A DNA stretch of 64,000 bases from Galbibacter kalidii (GTDB lineage Bacteria; Bacteroidota; Bacteroidia; Flavobacteriales; Flavobacteriaceae), in assembly GCF_026241135.1 (NCBI RefSeq), contig NZ_JAPFGA010000014.1:1-64000 (forward strand). The letters run 5' to 3'. The notes under the pieces were generated by a model. That model saw only the letters and a program-made list of their open reading frames with translations. It had not been told where the DNA came from and made no database searches. Of this stretch, positions 17,523-26,482 are shown piece after piece (positions within the stretch are counted from its first letter, which is position 1; the number at the start of each line of letters is the position of its first letter). The translations under genes were made by a program, and so were the position numbers.

Positions 17523-18632
17523 TTATTTGATTATTTCTCGATATTGAATCATTGCCTGTGCGAACTTTTTCGACTTTTCATAACTGCTCAAAGAGTAGGC
17601 TTCATTCAGTCCTGTCTTGCTTGTCAGCTCGATTTCTCCGTATTGGCAAATCGGTATTTCATAGTTGTCCTTGAACCTTTTGTCAGGAGTGCCATTCTTA
17701 TTGACTTTTGCCCATGTTTTGTCAACAACAGCAGCGTCTTTTGGAACCCTTTCCTCCTCTATGAAACGCTGTCCATGAAAATTAAAGTCTAATTCTCTGA
17801 TGTCAACAAGACCGAATTTCTTGTGAGCGTCAACAATGGCAACAAATGCAGGATAGATGTATAAGTCTCCACCGTTAGCGTTCTCAAAGTGTAAAGCGTC
17901 ATACTTGGATTTAATGATATCTATGTTTCCAAATCCAAATTTTACTGGTCTGCGAGTAACTGCTGTTGAAGCGGCTGAACGTGTTGTTTTTTGGTCAACC
18001 GCAACGGAGGATGTTATATCCCATATTTTCTCACAGGACAGTAATGTTTTGTAGTTTTCAAGTAAAGCGAGATATTTCTTGTCAAACTGTTCGTCAACGT
18101 CCATGTCTATATTAACGAAACAGTTTTCAAGCTGCTTTTTCAAGTCCTCTAAATATTCCTTTTTGTCTTTTTTGTTCTCCTTGAACCACTTAATGAAAAA
18201 GCCAAATATGAGAATGTAAGAGAAGACCATTAAAACTGTTGCAAATGTCAGTTTGCTTTTCGCTTTGATTATCTCTTTTTTGAGGTCGTTCCTTTCTTGG
18301 TAGCAATCAAGTAGAGTTTTCTTAAGTTCTTGCAGTCCTGCCGTTGTTGTCGCTTCTGCATGGTCTGTCTTGATAGCTCCAATTTCTTCATTTGAATACG
18401 TTTCTACAGGTGTTCCTGAGTCGGTTAATGGAGTTGTCTGTTTACCTTTCTTTCCTCCACCGATTTTCTGTCGGTCATAAATTCCTGTCCCAGGAATACC
18501 TGTGTTTAAATATGCTCCCTGTTTTCCAAGATTGATACTTGCTCCGGGCACTCCTATTGTCGTACTGATACCTGATTTGCTGAAGTTCAGATATACTCCG
18601 GGAAATAGTTTGGCTTTTCTTCTAAATCTCAT
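17523..18632 (-). CDS. DUF4236-domain membrane protein
   Basis: The product has 369 residues. The N-terminal about 60 residues are a textbook DUF4236 domain (FRRKAKLFPGVYLNFSKSGI, then GVPGASINLGKQGAYLNTGIPGTG). A coiled segment and one or two membrane helices follow (LTFATVLMVFSYILIFGFFIKWF at about 145-170). The C-terminal half is a soluble domain without recognised motif. The function of DUF4236 is unknown. It forms one unit of the array with a perfect 10-bp bracket. Confidence 0.8.
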   Translation of the reverse strand: MRFRRKAKLFPGVYLNFSKSGISTTIGVPGASINLGKQGAYLNTGIPGTGIYDRQKIGGGKKGKQTTPLTDSGTPVETYSNEEIGAIKTDHAEATTTAGLQELKKTLLDCYQERNDLKKEIIKAKSKLTFATVLMVFSYILIFGFFIKWFKENKKDKKEYLEDLKKQLENCFVNIDMDVDEQFDKKYLALLENYKTLLSCEKIWDITSSVAVDQKTTRSAASTAVTRRPVKFGFGNIDIIKSKYDALHFENANGGDLYIYPAFVAIVDAHKKFGLVDIRELDFNFHGQRFIEEERVPKDAAVVDKTWAKVNKNGTPDKRFKDNYEIPICQYGEIELTSKTGLNEAYSLSSYEKSKKFAQAMIQYREIIK

Positions 18633-18649
18633 GGTTTCTTATTTTATGC

Positions 18650-18820
18650 ATTGGTGGCAACTTGATTATATACGCACTCTAATACCGTATATCTATATAA
18701 AAAGTCGAGATATATGTAGACTTTATATCTTTTTGTTTCCCCTGCAAATAATAAAACTCATTTCAATATTCCATACGGGATTCCGTAAAACGGGACTATT
18801 TATTTCCTTCTAAAGTATAT
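18650..18820. repeat. Array spacer repeat block (one of five)
   Basis: It is characterised by GATTCCGTAAAACGGGACTA, TATTTCCTTCTAAAGTAT and a CCCGTTTTACGG half-palindrome. Related blocks are at about 14275-14410, 22406-22541, 23341-23500 and 25459-25620, each just upstream (on the minus strand) of a unit start. A further covarying hairpin repeat follows at 18871-18930. Confidence 0.75.
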
Positions 18821-18870
18821 TTTTCTGCCTAAAAGGAGAGTTTTTGTTGAGGTTTGGGGTTTCTTACCCA

Positions 18871-18930
18871 TGCGCCAGCTGGCTCCATCGCTAAAAAGGT
18901 ACACTGGACATTTTCTTTACGCTCTGTCCT
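18871..18930 (+). repeat. Covarying hairpin repeat, copy 3
   Basis: Frame GCGCCAGCTGGCTCCATCGC ... TTTACGCTCTGTCC with a degraded hairpin (GGTACACTGGAC). Related copies lie at 23572-23633 (AAGTAC/GTAC) and 25690-25750 (TTAGTCC/GGACTAA). Confidence 0.75.
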
Positions 18931-19101
18931 GTTGTGAAAAGGGGGAAATCCGAAGTCAGGTTAGAATTGAAAGTTTTATATAGAATTTATCTTGCTTGCC
19001 ATATCGCCACAAGTTAAAAACTCGCGGGAGCGGGGATCTTATAAAATGGTTTTTAAGGCCGCTTAATTACTCCAAGATTCTATACTGTTAAAAAACAAAA
19101 C

Positions 19102-19127
19102 TGCCTTAAAAGGCAGCTATGGACGGC
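19102..19127. terminator. Intrinsic terminator-like palindrome
   Basis: CTGCC and GGCAG arms form an almost loopless palindrome CTGCCTTAAAAGGCAG (about 19109-19124) with A- and T-rich flanks. It lies after the AAA ATPase gene on the minus strand. Confidence 0.5.
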
Positions 19128-19181
19128 AATATTTTATTAATTATAGGCTTGTGCAACGGTTACCATTGTTGGGCATAGTTT

Positions 19182-20924
19182 TTAGTTTATTTCTTTTATA
19201 ATTTTCTTTATCGTGAGATTCTCAAGTTTGCCTGAAATAGCGTCATCATTATTCTTGTAGTGCATTCCATCGTTATAAATTATTCCTAAAAGATAATATG
19301 TTTCGGGAATATCAATCCCTTTACTTTCGGCATATTTAAGTTTTTCTGATGTTCTATGTGTGAGAAGAAATTCTTGCTTAAAATCGATATCACCTATTTG
19401 GTCGTAAGCATATCTTTCAACTTTTTTTCTGATGAAACAACAAACAGCAAATGGGTCATACTCTTTCTCATCATTGGTGTATTTTTCGAACTCTTCGCTT
19501 AAATATACATCAAAAACGGAAGAATCTCCCCAAGTAGGCTTTAAATTTAAAGCTTCAAATTCTGGTCGAATGTTAATTGAATTTGAGTGATAGTGTAAAT
19601 GATATTTTGATAAATTATCTTCAATTGTAGAATCTTCTCGATTAAGTAAGATTTTTTTGAAATGGGGATTTATTTGGGCTTCTTTTTTATCAATAAAATG
19701 AACTTTTTGCTTACTAAACGTAAAGTTTTTGAAGAAAAGAGGATTAAGGTGAGTTAAAATTAAAGGATAAAACTTTTTTCCTTTGCTTTTCATTTTTTCA
19801 ATTAATTGAGTTATATAATACTGAACTGCAATTAGGTTAGCATCATCCAAATAGTCGAAAACTTCATCGATAATCAGAATGCAATTTTCTTTTTCAAGAC
19901 TTAGTTCTGCTTTTTTTAATAGTGCTATAAAGCACATAACGTCTCTTTGACCATTAGAAATGAAAACTGTTTTTGGTACAGATATAATAAGTTTCCCATC
20001 CTTTTCCACTGGTTTGAAATCTTGCCAACTTGAATTAAAATCCTTAAAAACTTTATTGTATTTTGATTTCTCTAACTCATATATTTTTCTCTTGCAAGCA
20101 GATTTAAATTGATTTTGGTCTCTGTTGAAATCTATAGAAAGTTGTATAGCTGTTAGATAGTTATCTGCTTCAGTATCATAACCTAAATCAAAAGTAGATA
20201 TAAAATTTGCGAGATTAGATAGATTATTAGTTGCATTCAAAAAGTCAAGTTCATTGTTGTCAATCCATTCTCTTAATCTATCTGCTGTATCATTTTGGGC
20301 ATTAACTCTTTCAATAAAAGCTGAAATTCTATTTTGGAAAGTTTGTCCATTAATCCTTTGCAATGTTAAAAAATGTGAACTAAGCTTTTTTATAAATTTC
20401 TTGTTTTGATATAAGGCAGAAATATTTCTTAAAACTTTACCATTTGCTCCAAATTCTGCTTTTTGATTGTTTACAGAATATTCAAAATTTATATTTTCGG
20501 GTATTGAGTTTATAAGAATTATAGGTGGTGTTTCAAGAGATGCAGAAGCAATTACATTTCCACCTATTCTATTCTTTTTTGCCTTTGCAAAAAGTTGGTT
20601 GTTTATTACAAACCAATCAAAAGTTGGTCTGAATTGATTTGAATTTTCATCAGCTACTAAAGTGGTTTGGTTAACACCATTGTCTGAAAATGTTAATTCA
20701 ATAACTGGTTTATTATTTTCATCTTTTTGATAGAAATCGTTTTTTTCTAAAACAATTTTTGTCGGACGAAGTCTATTAAATGCTGTAGCCAATGAACTTT
20801 TTCCAAAACCATTTGGTGCTACTAAAATATTGGGTTTGTTTGGTCTTAATTCAAACTCATATGTCGAATTAGCAGTATTGTTGCCTATACCTTTAATATT
20901 AGTTATCTGAATTCTTTCAATCAT
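19182..20924 (-). CDS. AAA/ABC-type ATPase, probable defence-related
   Basis: The product has 580 residues. The N-terminus MIERIQITNIKGIG begins a RecF/SMC-like ATPase head, with Walker A APNGFGKSSLA (about residues 36-46), a late signature-like region (KTVFISNGQRDVMCFIALL) and Walker B CILIIDEVFDYLDD (about 346-359) followed by the LTHLNPLFF switch-like segment. The C-terminal about 170 residues form an extra domain without recognised motif. Such stand-alone ATPases (OLD/PARIS/Septu-like heads) are common in phage-defence cassettes; no partner nuclease lies next to it. It forms one array unit with a perfect 10-bp bracket. Confidence 0.7.
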   Translation of the reverse strand: MIERIQITNIKGIGNNTANSTYEFELRPNKPNILVAPNGFGKSSLATAFNRLRPTKIVLEKNDFYQKDENNKPVIELTFSDNGVNQTTLVADENSNQFRPTFDWFVINNQLFAKAKKNRIGGNVIASASLETPPIILINSIPENINFEYSVNNQKAEFGANGKVLRNISALYQNKKFIKKLSSHFLTLQRINGQTFQNRISAFIERVNAQNDTADRLREWIDNNELDFLNATNNLSNLANFISTFDLGYDTEADNYLTAIQLSIDFNRDQNQFKSACKRKIYELEKSKYNKVFKDFNSSWQDFKPVEKDGKLIISVPKTVFISNGQRDVMCFIALLKKAELSLEKENCILIIDEVFDYLDDANLIAVQYYITQLIEKMKSKGKKFYPLILTHLNPLFFKNFTFSKQKVHFIDKKEAQINPHFKKILLNREDSTIEDNLSKYHLHYHSNSINIRPEFEALNLKPTWGDSSVFDVYLSEEFEKYTNDEKEYDPFAVCCFIRKKVERYAYDQIGDIDFKQEFLLTHRTSEKLKYAESKGIDIPETYYLLGIIYNDGMHYKNNDDAISGKLENLTIKKIIKEIN

Positions 20925-21080
20925 TTAGTTTAAATTATGCCCAACGGTTTGAATATGGGGCGTTTGGCATGTCAAAGCTCCATTCTATCAAACTGCTATA
21001 TATTTTATTAATTGTACTCATTCCAAGATTTAGCACTATCCGCCAAATGACTTATATTTTTTGTTGTGTTTAGTTCATTA

Positions 21081-22373
21081 TCAGGACTCTTCAAATACAT
21101 ACCTTTCCGAGAATTCATGTAATTTTTTTCTATACTCATCTATCTCTTTTTGTTTATTCTCTACAATCGACAAAACGCCTGTTTTTCCACTTTCCAGTAA
21201 TTCTTCATGCAGTATTCTATAATTTAAAAGAATCGTCAAAAGTTCATCATGTGTTTTTTTCTTTTGAACAGGAACAACAACACTTTTAATTTTTTCTTCT
21301 TTATCTTTTATATGGTTTATAAGACCTTGAAGATTTGTCACCGATTTTGTAAGCTTCAATTGCTGGTTTGTTTCGTTAAGCACCTCTGGATCAGAATATG
21401 GTAAGTCTGGTTTTGGAAGCATAATTTCTTTTAATTGTATTTTCCAGTTATCTATTAAGTAAGTCGGTATTATTCCTGGATATTTGTCAGTTATTCCAAG
21501 AAGCATAAACTCATATATTATTTTAAGCCTATCCAAATGAATTACAGAAACATCTCGATTGTGAGCTTCCTCTCTTCTAATCTCATTTAACTCACCAATA
21601 AAGTTTTCAAACTCAATCTTATTTGCAAATAAATCAGAAAAGTCTTTCCAGTTCGTGAAGATTATTTTCTTTAACTGTAGAATAAATGTATACTCTATCA
21701 GAACATTACCATTTTCAATTTCTTCACCAAATTGATTTTCATAAGTTCCTTTGATATTTTCAAAGAGCTTCTTGCCTAATGATAATTTAAACCAATCTGG
21801 ACCGTGCTTTGATGACAATCTATCTATAATAACTTTCCTTAGTGCATTTTCAATATCAGAAATTTGTCGTTTAGCAATTGCTAATCTGTAATCTTCTGTA
21901 TTTTCTTGAAATATTGTAGATTTCATCCAATCAATTGCTTTCCCATTCCCAATCAAAGCCGCAGATTCCTTTGATGAAATAGCGTACATTATTTCAATAT
22001 CTGATTTATCGTATGCTCTAACAGCATAATAATCAAGTCGAATATTCTTGAATGAATCATCCTTAAAAAAACCATGAAGAGCTCCCATTACAGAACTAAT
22101 CTCAGCTTTAATATCTATTGAATTCTCCGCTTCTGCATAAAATTGACATTCTAATGTTTTTCCATTAAGTAACTTAATTTGCTTTACAGAAATATTTGAA
22201 ACCTCACTGTTAACGGAATTAATATTTTTAAAGCCCATTTCCAGAAATGATATGATTTCATCTACCGAGAATTCCTTTTGGGGAACATCTGATGTTGAAT
22301 CATTTTTCATACAGCACTTTTTGTATTTTAATCCACTCCCACATGGGCAAATATCATTTCTTCCAATTTTCAT
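21081..22373 (-). CDS. SEC-C zinc-motif protein of unknown function
   Basis: The product has 430 residues. The first 22 residues are a SEC-C motif ([18 protein letters not shown]), a zinc-binding module best known from the SecA C-terminus but widespread in accessory proteins. The rest is helical, with a charged C-terminal coiled part ([24 protein letters not shown]). A segment [24 protein letters not shown] resembles the R-x4-H motif of HEPN domains. It forms one array unit with a perfect 10-bp bracket (GTTGTGTTTA). A role in defence or stress is inference. Confidence 0.65.
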   Translation of the reverse strand: MKIGRNDICPCGSGLKYKKCCMKNDSTSDVPQKEFSVDEIISFLEMGFKNINSVNSEVSNISVKQIKLLNGKTLECQFYAEAENSIDIKAEISSVMGALHGFFKDDSFKNIRLDYYAVRAYDKSDIEIMYAISSKESAALIGNGKAIDWMKSTIFQENTEDYRLAIAKRQISDIENALRKVIIDRLSSKHGPDWFKLSLGKKLFENIKGTYENQFGEEIENGNVLIEYTFILQLKKIIFTNWKDFSDLFANKIEFENFIGELNEIRREEAHNRDVSVIHLDRLKIIYEFMLLGITDKYPGIIPTYLIDNWKIQLKEIMLPKPDLPYSDPEVLNETNQQLKLTKSVTNLQGLINHIKDKEEKIKSVVVPVQKKKTHDELLTILLNYRILHEELLESGKTGVLSIVENKQKEIDEYRKKLHEFSERYVFEES

Positions 22374-22569
22374 TTAGCAGAATGTTTCTCTGGATTAAAC
22401 ACAACTTGTTTATATCCCCATATTATTACTGTTTATCCCAATAATTTGGCTGGATATGCACAGGTTTTATCTGTTTTACTTCTCTCCGCAAATAACCAAA
22501 TCCATTTTAATATTTCATACGGGATTCCGTAAAGCAGGGACGTTCGGCATTATTAGTACTTTATCTTAG

Positions 22570-22872
22570 TTAACGATGTTTGGCGTCATGACAAGACTTG
22601 CAAACTGAAACAAGCCATTTTATTGGTTCCTTTCCAATGTTCTTTTTTGCATATCTTTTATGGTGAACTTGGGTTGCACGTGCTCCACAGTATACGCAAC
22701 GCCAATTATCTCGTTTAAGCACTACGTATCGTTTACGCTTCCATTCGCCTGATTTAAGATATACATTCCTATAATATTCACGTCTGCGTTTACGTTTCGT
22801 CTCAAACAGCAAACGGTTAAACACAGGTATTGCTATTACAACAATTAGTAAAATTAAAATCTGAAAATTCAT
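22570..22872 (-). CDS. Membrane-anchored HNH endonuclease
   Basis: The product has 100 residues. An N-terminal hydrophobic helix (FQILILLIVVIAIPVFNRLLF) precedes a compact HNH domain: WRCVYCGARATQVHHKRYAKK (quoted in part: CVYCG, VHHKRY) and VCKSCHDAKH, with both CxxC pairs and the catalytic-type histidines present. A membrane anchor on an HNH nuclease is unusual and would fit attack on DNA entering the cell. It shares a unit with the lipoprotein gene 29 bp upstream, bracketed by an imperfect inverted repeat. Confidence 0.7.
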   Translation of the reverse strand: MNFQILILLIVVIAIPVFNRLLFETKRKRRREYYRNVYLKSGEWKRKRYVVLKRDNWRCVYCGARATQVHHKRYAKKNIGKEPIKWLVSVCKSCHDAKHR

Positions 22873-22901
22873 TTAATTCAACGGGGTTTAAAATCTTCTC
22901 G

Positions 22902-23279
22902 TCACTCACATAACATTGTATCAAAATCTATATGGAGTTGAGTTGCTCCATCATCATTTACAGTAATCCATTTGTAACTGGTAAGTACATATGCATTACC
23001 TCCATCTAATTCTACCCATTCATCTATTCCTTTAGCACCATTCTTTAAATCATCTTTTACAGTAAATCCAATAGGAGCAACATAATTCCTCCCTTTAGTC
23101 AAATATTTACACTTATTTGTTTTTACAAGTTCTTCTGCTTGTGCCTGCGAAATGAACTTTGATTTAGTTAGTGTCGGCAAGGTATTGTTTACTTGAACTG
23201 GCGACATTGAAGTTGCACAAGAGGTAAGAAATAAAAATACCCCAATAATCAAGCAAGAAACTAGTCCACTTTTTTTCAT
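22902..23279 (-). CDS. Small lipoprotein of unknown function
   Basis: The product has 125 residues. The N-terminus MKKSGLVSCLIIGVFLFLTSCATS is a lipoprotein signal with the cysteine at residue 21. The mature part has a mixed alpha/beta character (ISQAQAEELVKTNKCKYLTKG, IDEWVELDGGNAYVLTSYKW) and no recognised domain. It is probably co-transcribed with the membrane-anchored HNH gene downstream (29-bp gap) and could be its immunity or accessory partner; that is inference. Confidence 0.6.
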   Translation of the reverse strand: MKKSGLVSCLIIGVFLFLTSCATSMSPVQVNNTLPTLTKSKFISQAQAEELVKTNKCKYLTKGRNYVAPIGFTVKDDLKNGAKGIDEWVELDGGNAYVLTSYKWITVNDDGATQLHIDFDTMLCE

Positions 23280-23798
23280 TTTTTATCTGTATTAAAGTTC
23301 CTCAATGTCAGTACTGTTTTTGTTTATGCTGATGCACAACTCGTTTATATACATAACTCTAATTCACCACCCCCATTTAACAAGTCAGGATATCTGTAAG
23401 TTTTATATCTTTTACTCCTCCCCGCAAATAATCAAATCCATTTTAATATTCCATACGGGATTCCGTAAAACGGGACTATTTATTTCCTTCTAAAGTATGT
23501 TTTTTTCTCTTAATAGCAGAATTAATGTTGTGAAGTATGATTATTTTGTTGTGAGGTTGGAATTTCTTGCCTGCGCGCCACCTGGCTCCATCGCTAAAAA
23601 AGTACACTGTACCTTTTTTTTAACACTCGGCCCTGTTGTGAAAAGGGGAAAGTCGGGAGTCAGGTTAGAATTGAAAGTTTTATATAGCATTTATCTTGCT
23701 TACTGATATCGCCACGAATTAAAAACTCGCAGGAGTGGGGTTCATGTTTGGCCGTTCCGACCACACGAACGCTTAGCTATTGGTAGCAGTTTTTTATT
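23280..23798. other. Intercassette spacer with repeats
   Basis: There is no gene. It holds a spacer repeat block (23341-23500), a covarying hairpin repeat (23572-23633) and a segment nearly identical to 18930-19035. Confidence 0.65.
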
Positions 23799-24452
23799 TT
23801 AATTCCACTTATTAACGTCTTTATTTGATTCGGTCAAATACTTAAGAAAATCTACTCCGAGGATTGTGATATTCAAAATATTATTGTCCTCCCTTAGAAG
23901 AGTGTAGCTGAAGAGAAAGTCGAGATATTGCTCATAGCTATAATTTTCATAAAACTTTGGATTGTTCTTTTTGGCATTCTCGTAGAAGAATTTGACTGAT
24001 TCTCTTGTCTGTCCAGCGTGAGAATTGATATGTTCTAAAATCCTTATTTGGGAACCAAATATGTCATTATATACAATGTCAAAGTGCCTCATAATATATA
24101 GCAGGCAACCATAATTAGTCAACCTCTCTATTTTTTCTTCTTGTGTCTTTAATGACTGAACTTCAGTTTCATTAGCAACGGCATCTTTGAAAGTATCTAT
24201 TGTTTCAGGTCGAAAAATTCCAACTACACGATCGATATGAGAAACTTCTTCTGTTTTCTTTTCAGTCGCTGTGGCTTGCTGTTTTGCTTCAAGTGATTTG
24301 TTTCCATAACCAACCTTTGTCACTCTATTTATTAAGTCAACAAGCGGTTTCCTGAAAATCAAAATCAAAATCACTATAACTAAGGGCCATTTCAGAGTGT
24401 CCGCTAGGCTGATATAATCGAATACTTGTTCTATATTTTCTTTTTCGTCCAT
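23799..24452 (-). CDS. Membrane-anchored protein of unknown function
   Basis: The product has 217 residues. One hydrophobic helix is near the N-terminus (DTLKWPLVIVILILIFRKPLV) and the rest is helical and charged, with a coiled stretch (LEAKQQATATEKKTEEVSHI). No family is recognised. Array brackets GGTAGCA/TGCTACC lie within 20 bp of the stop and start codons. Confidence 0.55.
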   Translation of the reverse strand: MDEKENIEQVFDYISLADTLKWPLVIVILILIFRKPLVDLINRVTKVGYGNKSLEAKQQATATEKKTEEVSHIDRVVGIFRPETIDTFKDAVANETEVQSLKTQEEKIERLTNYGCLLYIMRHFDIVYNDIFGSQIRILEHINSHAGQTRESVKFFYENAKKNNPKFYENYSYEQYLDFLFSYTLLREDNNILNITILGVDFLKYLTESNKDVNKWN

Positions 24453-24602
24453 GTGTTTTTTAATTGCTACCGTGTTTGTATAAGATTAGTTGCGTGTTCA
24501 AGCACCTAATTTAGCAAATACAAACCGAATAGAAAATCCGCGAGGATTTTCGTAAGTAGGCTTGCACTAGCAATTAATTTTATAGGGTGTTGGCAACTGT
24601 TT

Positions 24603-25430
24603 TTATTTCAAATAATTCTTTATAAATTGAAAAAGGCGATAAATAAATAATCCGAATATCAAGTTTAAAAACCCAACTATTCCCAATATCACTATTGGTT
24701 TTAAGGATTCAGGAAAATAATATGATAGTAGAATGGTGGTTAGGACAAAAATAATCAGTCCGTAAGTAATCATTCCTATGCCGAGTTTTTTGTCCTCATC
24801 ATATTTGTCATTTTCTTTGATTAATTTCAGTCCTTTATGTTTTATGTCAATTCCAATATTTGGTTGTTGTGCGTTATCGTTTTCTGCTAGGATGTTAAAT
24901 TTAATTTCAGATTTTCGATTAAATACAGGTAGGTAGAACTTAGAATTTGTTTGGAAATATTCAATGTCATTTTCAAGTTTTACTGGGGTAATATGAGTCG
25001 GGTCTTCTTTCTTTTTTTCAATGTTTTCAGTATTCTGCTTGAGTACTTCCACTAGTCCATTATAGTGGTTTTTTTCCAATGGAATTGATTTTCCTGAGTC
25101 TACATAAAATCCGTTTTGCCCTTTTATAAACGAATTTTTATCAACCCAAATGTCGATGAAAATATCTTGGTAGTCTTTATTACTATCATTTTCGAGAATG
25201 ATGGTCATAAAATTCAAATGATTAGTTTTCAGTCCATTGTAATAGACTTCAATATTTCCCCAATATTCATTTTGATTTGAGGTTGCCAATGGTTGAAATA
25301 GAATATTGTATTTTATGAAAGTAAGTCTGTTTTTGAATTTTTCAAGATATATTCCGATAGCAAGACTAACCAAGCCTGTTATAACAAGTGAGATTGTAGT
25401 AGGTGCGATGTCTTGTAAAAATTCAGTCAT
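24603..25430 (-). CDS. Membrane protein of unknown function
   Basis: The product has 275 residues. It has an N-terminal helix (TISLVITGLVSLAIGIYLEKF), a beta-rich middle (about 45-200) and two C-terminal helices (IGMITYGLIIFVLTTILLSYYF and PIVILGIVGFLNLIFGLFIYRLF). The layout fits small envelope proteins with a periplasmic or cytoplasmic domain between spans. No family is recognised. It is the last array unit on the right, with a perfect 9-bp bracket (GTTGGCAAC/GTTGCCAAC). Confidence 0.55.
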   Translation of the reverse strand: MTEFLQDIAPTTISLVITGLVSLAIGIYLEKFKNRLTFIKYNILFQPLATSNQNEYWGNIEVYYNGLKTNHLNFMTIILENDSNKDYQDIFIDIWVDKNSFIKGQNGFYVDSGKSIPLEKNHYNGLVEVLKQNTENIEKKKEDPTHITPVKLENDIEYFQTNSKFYLPVFNRKSEIKFNILAENDNAQQPNIGIDIKHKGLKLIKENDKYDEDKKLGIGMITYGLIIFVLTTILLSYYFPESLKPIVILGIVGFLNLIFGLFIYRLFQFIKNYLK

Positions 25431-25802
25431 AGTTTTCGTTTTTCAAATAGTTGCCAACTTGTTTATATCCCCATATTTTTACTGCTTATCCCGAAAATTT
25501 GGTTGTATATACACAGGTTTTATATATCTTATTTCTCCCCGCAAATAATCAAATCCATTTTAATATTCCTTACTGGATTCCGTAAAACGGAGCTATTTAT
25601 TTCCTTCTAAAGTATATTTTTTTCGCCTAAAAGGAGAATTTTTGTTGTGAAGTATGATTATTTTGTTGTGAAGTTGGGATTTCTTGCCTGTGCGCCACCT
25701 GGCCCGTTCACTAAATTAGTCCACCGGACTAATTCTTTACGCTCTGTCCTGTTGTGAAAAGGAGGATGACCGGTGACGGGAATAAAACTAGTGGTTTTAG
25801 AA
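25431..25802. other. Right end of the cassette-like array
   Basis: There is no gene. It contains the fifth spacer repeat block (25459-25620) and covarying hairpin repeat copy 5 (25690-25750, stem TTAGTCC/GGACTAA). Confidence 0.65.
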
Positions 25803-26075
25803 TTATTTGTATTCGTAACCATCATTCAAAAACTTTCCGTACTTCTTTTCTACCAATTTAAAAAAATCAGAAAGAGATATATTTCTAGATTCGCAGATTT
25901 TGTGAAGTGTTTCGACAGGAATGCGATACTCTTTGGGGGTTTTTATTTTTCTTACAATGCTTTCTTCTACATTATGATGATCTGCAAAAGATCTTTGAGA
26001 TTTTTTAGAATTAAGCCAAGGTGTTAGCCATTCTTTCGTTATAAATTCACATATAATTTTATTAACCCCTATCAT
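25803..26075 (-). CDS. Cro/C1-type HTH regulator
   Basis: I chose the ATG at 26075 (90 residues, MIGVNKIICEFITKEWLTPW); the longer frame to 26126 adds an unlikely hydrophobic leader. The helix-turn-helix reads SQRSFADHHNVEESIVRKIKTP followed by RIPVETLHKICESRNISLSDFF, the usual XRE pattern with the C-terminal ISLSDFF helix. It is divergent from the sigma-factor locus, 100 bp from the TATATTTG promoter elements. It could therefore regulate the structured RNA, the sigma factor or itself. That regulatory link is inference. Confidence 0.7.
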   Translation of the reverse strand: MIGVNKIICEFITKEWLTPWLNSKKSQRSFADHHNVEESIVRKIKTPKEYRIPVETLHKICESRNISLSDFFKLVEKKYGKFLNDGYEYK

Positions 26076-26141
26076 ATAACAAAAAAATAGAATACTTGAA
26101 GAATGATTGCGCACGTTCATACGCAATAAGAAAAATTTTAT

Positions 26142-26168
26142 TATATTTGTTTTGTAATATTATATTTG
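26142..26168 (+). promoter_or_regulatory. Two Bacteroidota -7 elements TATATTTG
   Basis: TATATTTG occurs at 26142-26149 and again at 26161-26168, matching the TAnnTTTG consensus. Initiation about 7 nt after the second would place the RNA start at about 26174, where the structured RNA begins. No clear TTG -33 element at ideal spacing is visible. Confidence 0.5.
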
Positions 26169-26173
26169 CGAAA

Positions 26174-26345
26174 CTTCTTAGAGTAAAATATTAGAAGCAT
26201 TCGCTTTGAAGCCTGATCTAAAAACTGGTAATTTTTAAACGACAGGGTGATAAGTGTAAATGCTCACGACCCGGGCGTGGGCTTACTTGTTGTCGTGCGG
26301 TATACCAGTACCTTAGATCGATAAGTTGAGTATCCACGCCTTTTT
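26174..26345 (+). ncRNA. Structured RNA candidate upstream of the sigma factor
   Basis: A long imperfect hairpin can be drawn by eye: GATCTAA 26215-26221 with TTAGATC 26313-26319; ACTGGTA 26224-26230 with TACCAGT 26303-26309; ACGACA 26239-26244 with TGTCGT 26291-26296; AAGT 26252-26255 with ACTT 26285-26288; CACG 26265-26268 with CGTG 26276-26279. A small 5' hairpin pairs CTTCT 26174-26178 with AGAAG 26193-26197. Alternatively GGCGTGG (26274-26280) pairs with CCACGCC (26334-26340) just before a T-run, a terminator-like helix incompatible with the apical stem. It could be a stand-alone RNA (shape reminiscent of 6S RNA) or a switching leader of the sigma-factor gene. Identity is unknown to me. 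Confidence 0.55.
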
Positions 26346-26482
26346 ATTTATAGAAAAAGTGCATTCTTCTCAACCCTTTTCAAAGTTATCTTCTCTTTAT
26401 AAGCTGTAAGAACTCGCATCAGCTATTTTATCAATCCAATTTAATTCCGGTGGAAGCTACCGCCGCTTTAAATGAGTTCGTT

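Larger units (their letters stand above)
11830..25458 (-). mobile_element. Integron-cassette-like gene array (no integrase seen)
   Basis: All genes point left. Most units have an inverted repeat with one arm just upstream of the start codon and the other just after the stop codon, different for each unit. On the + strand the pairs are: 11830-11840/13092-13103 (GTGCTTAGTAC), 14451-14459/14893-14901 (TTGTAGCAC), 17504-17513/18652-18661 (GTTGCCACCA), 19168-19177/20936-20945 (GTTGGGCATA), 21063-21072/22396-22405 (GTTGTGTTTA), 22542-22550/23332-23340 (imperfect), 23782-23788/24465-24471 (GGTAGCA), 24589-24597/25450-25458 (GTTGGCAAC). Between units lie 130-250 bp spacers of related sequence. Own-start complementary to own-end is the property of integron cassettes with attC sites. 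The spacer 24453-24597 also folds into a long imperfect hairpin centred on GAAAATCC/GGATTTTC. Confidence 0.5.

Noticed and set aside
26274-26293. Partial match (about 15 of 20) between the guide of scaffold copy 2 and the structured RNA upstream of the sigma gene
   Set aside because: Mismatches are spread through the guide, the seed match is only 8 bases and copy 2 probably lost its true guide; the match may be chance, so I do not claim autoregulation.
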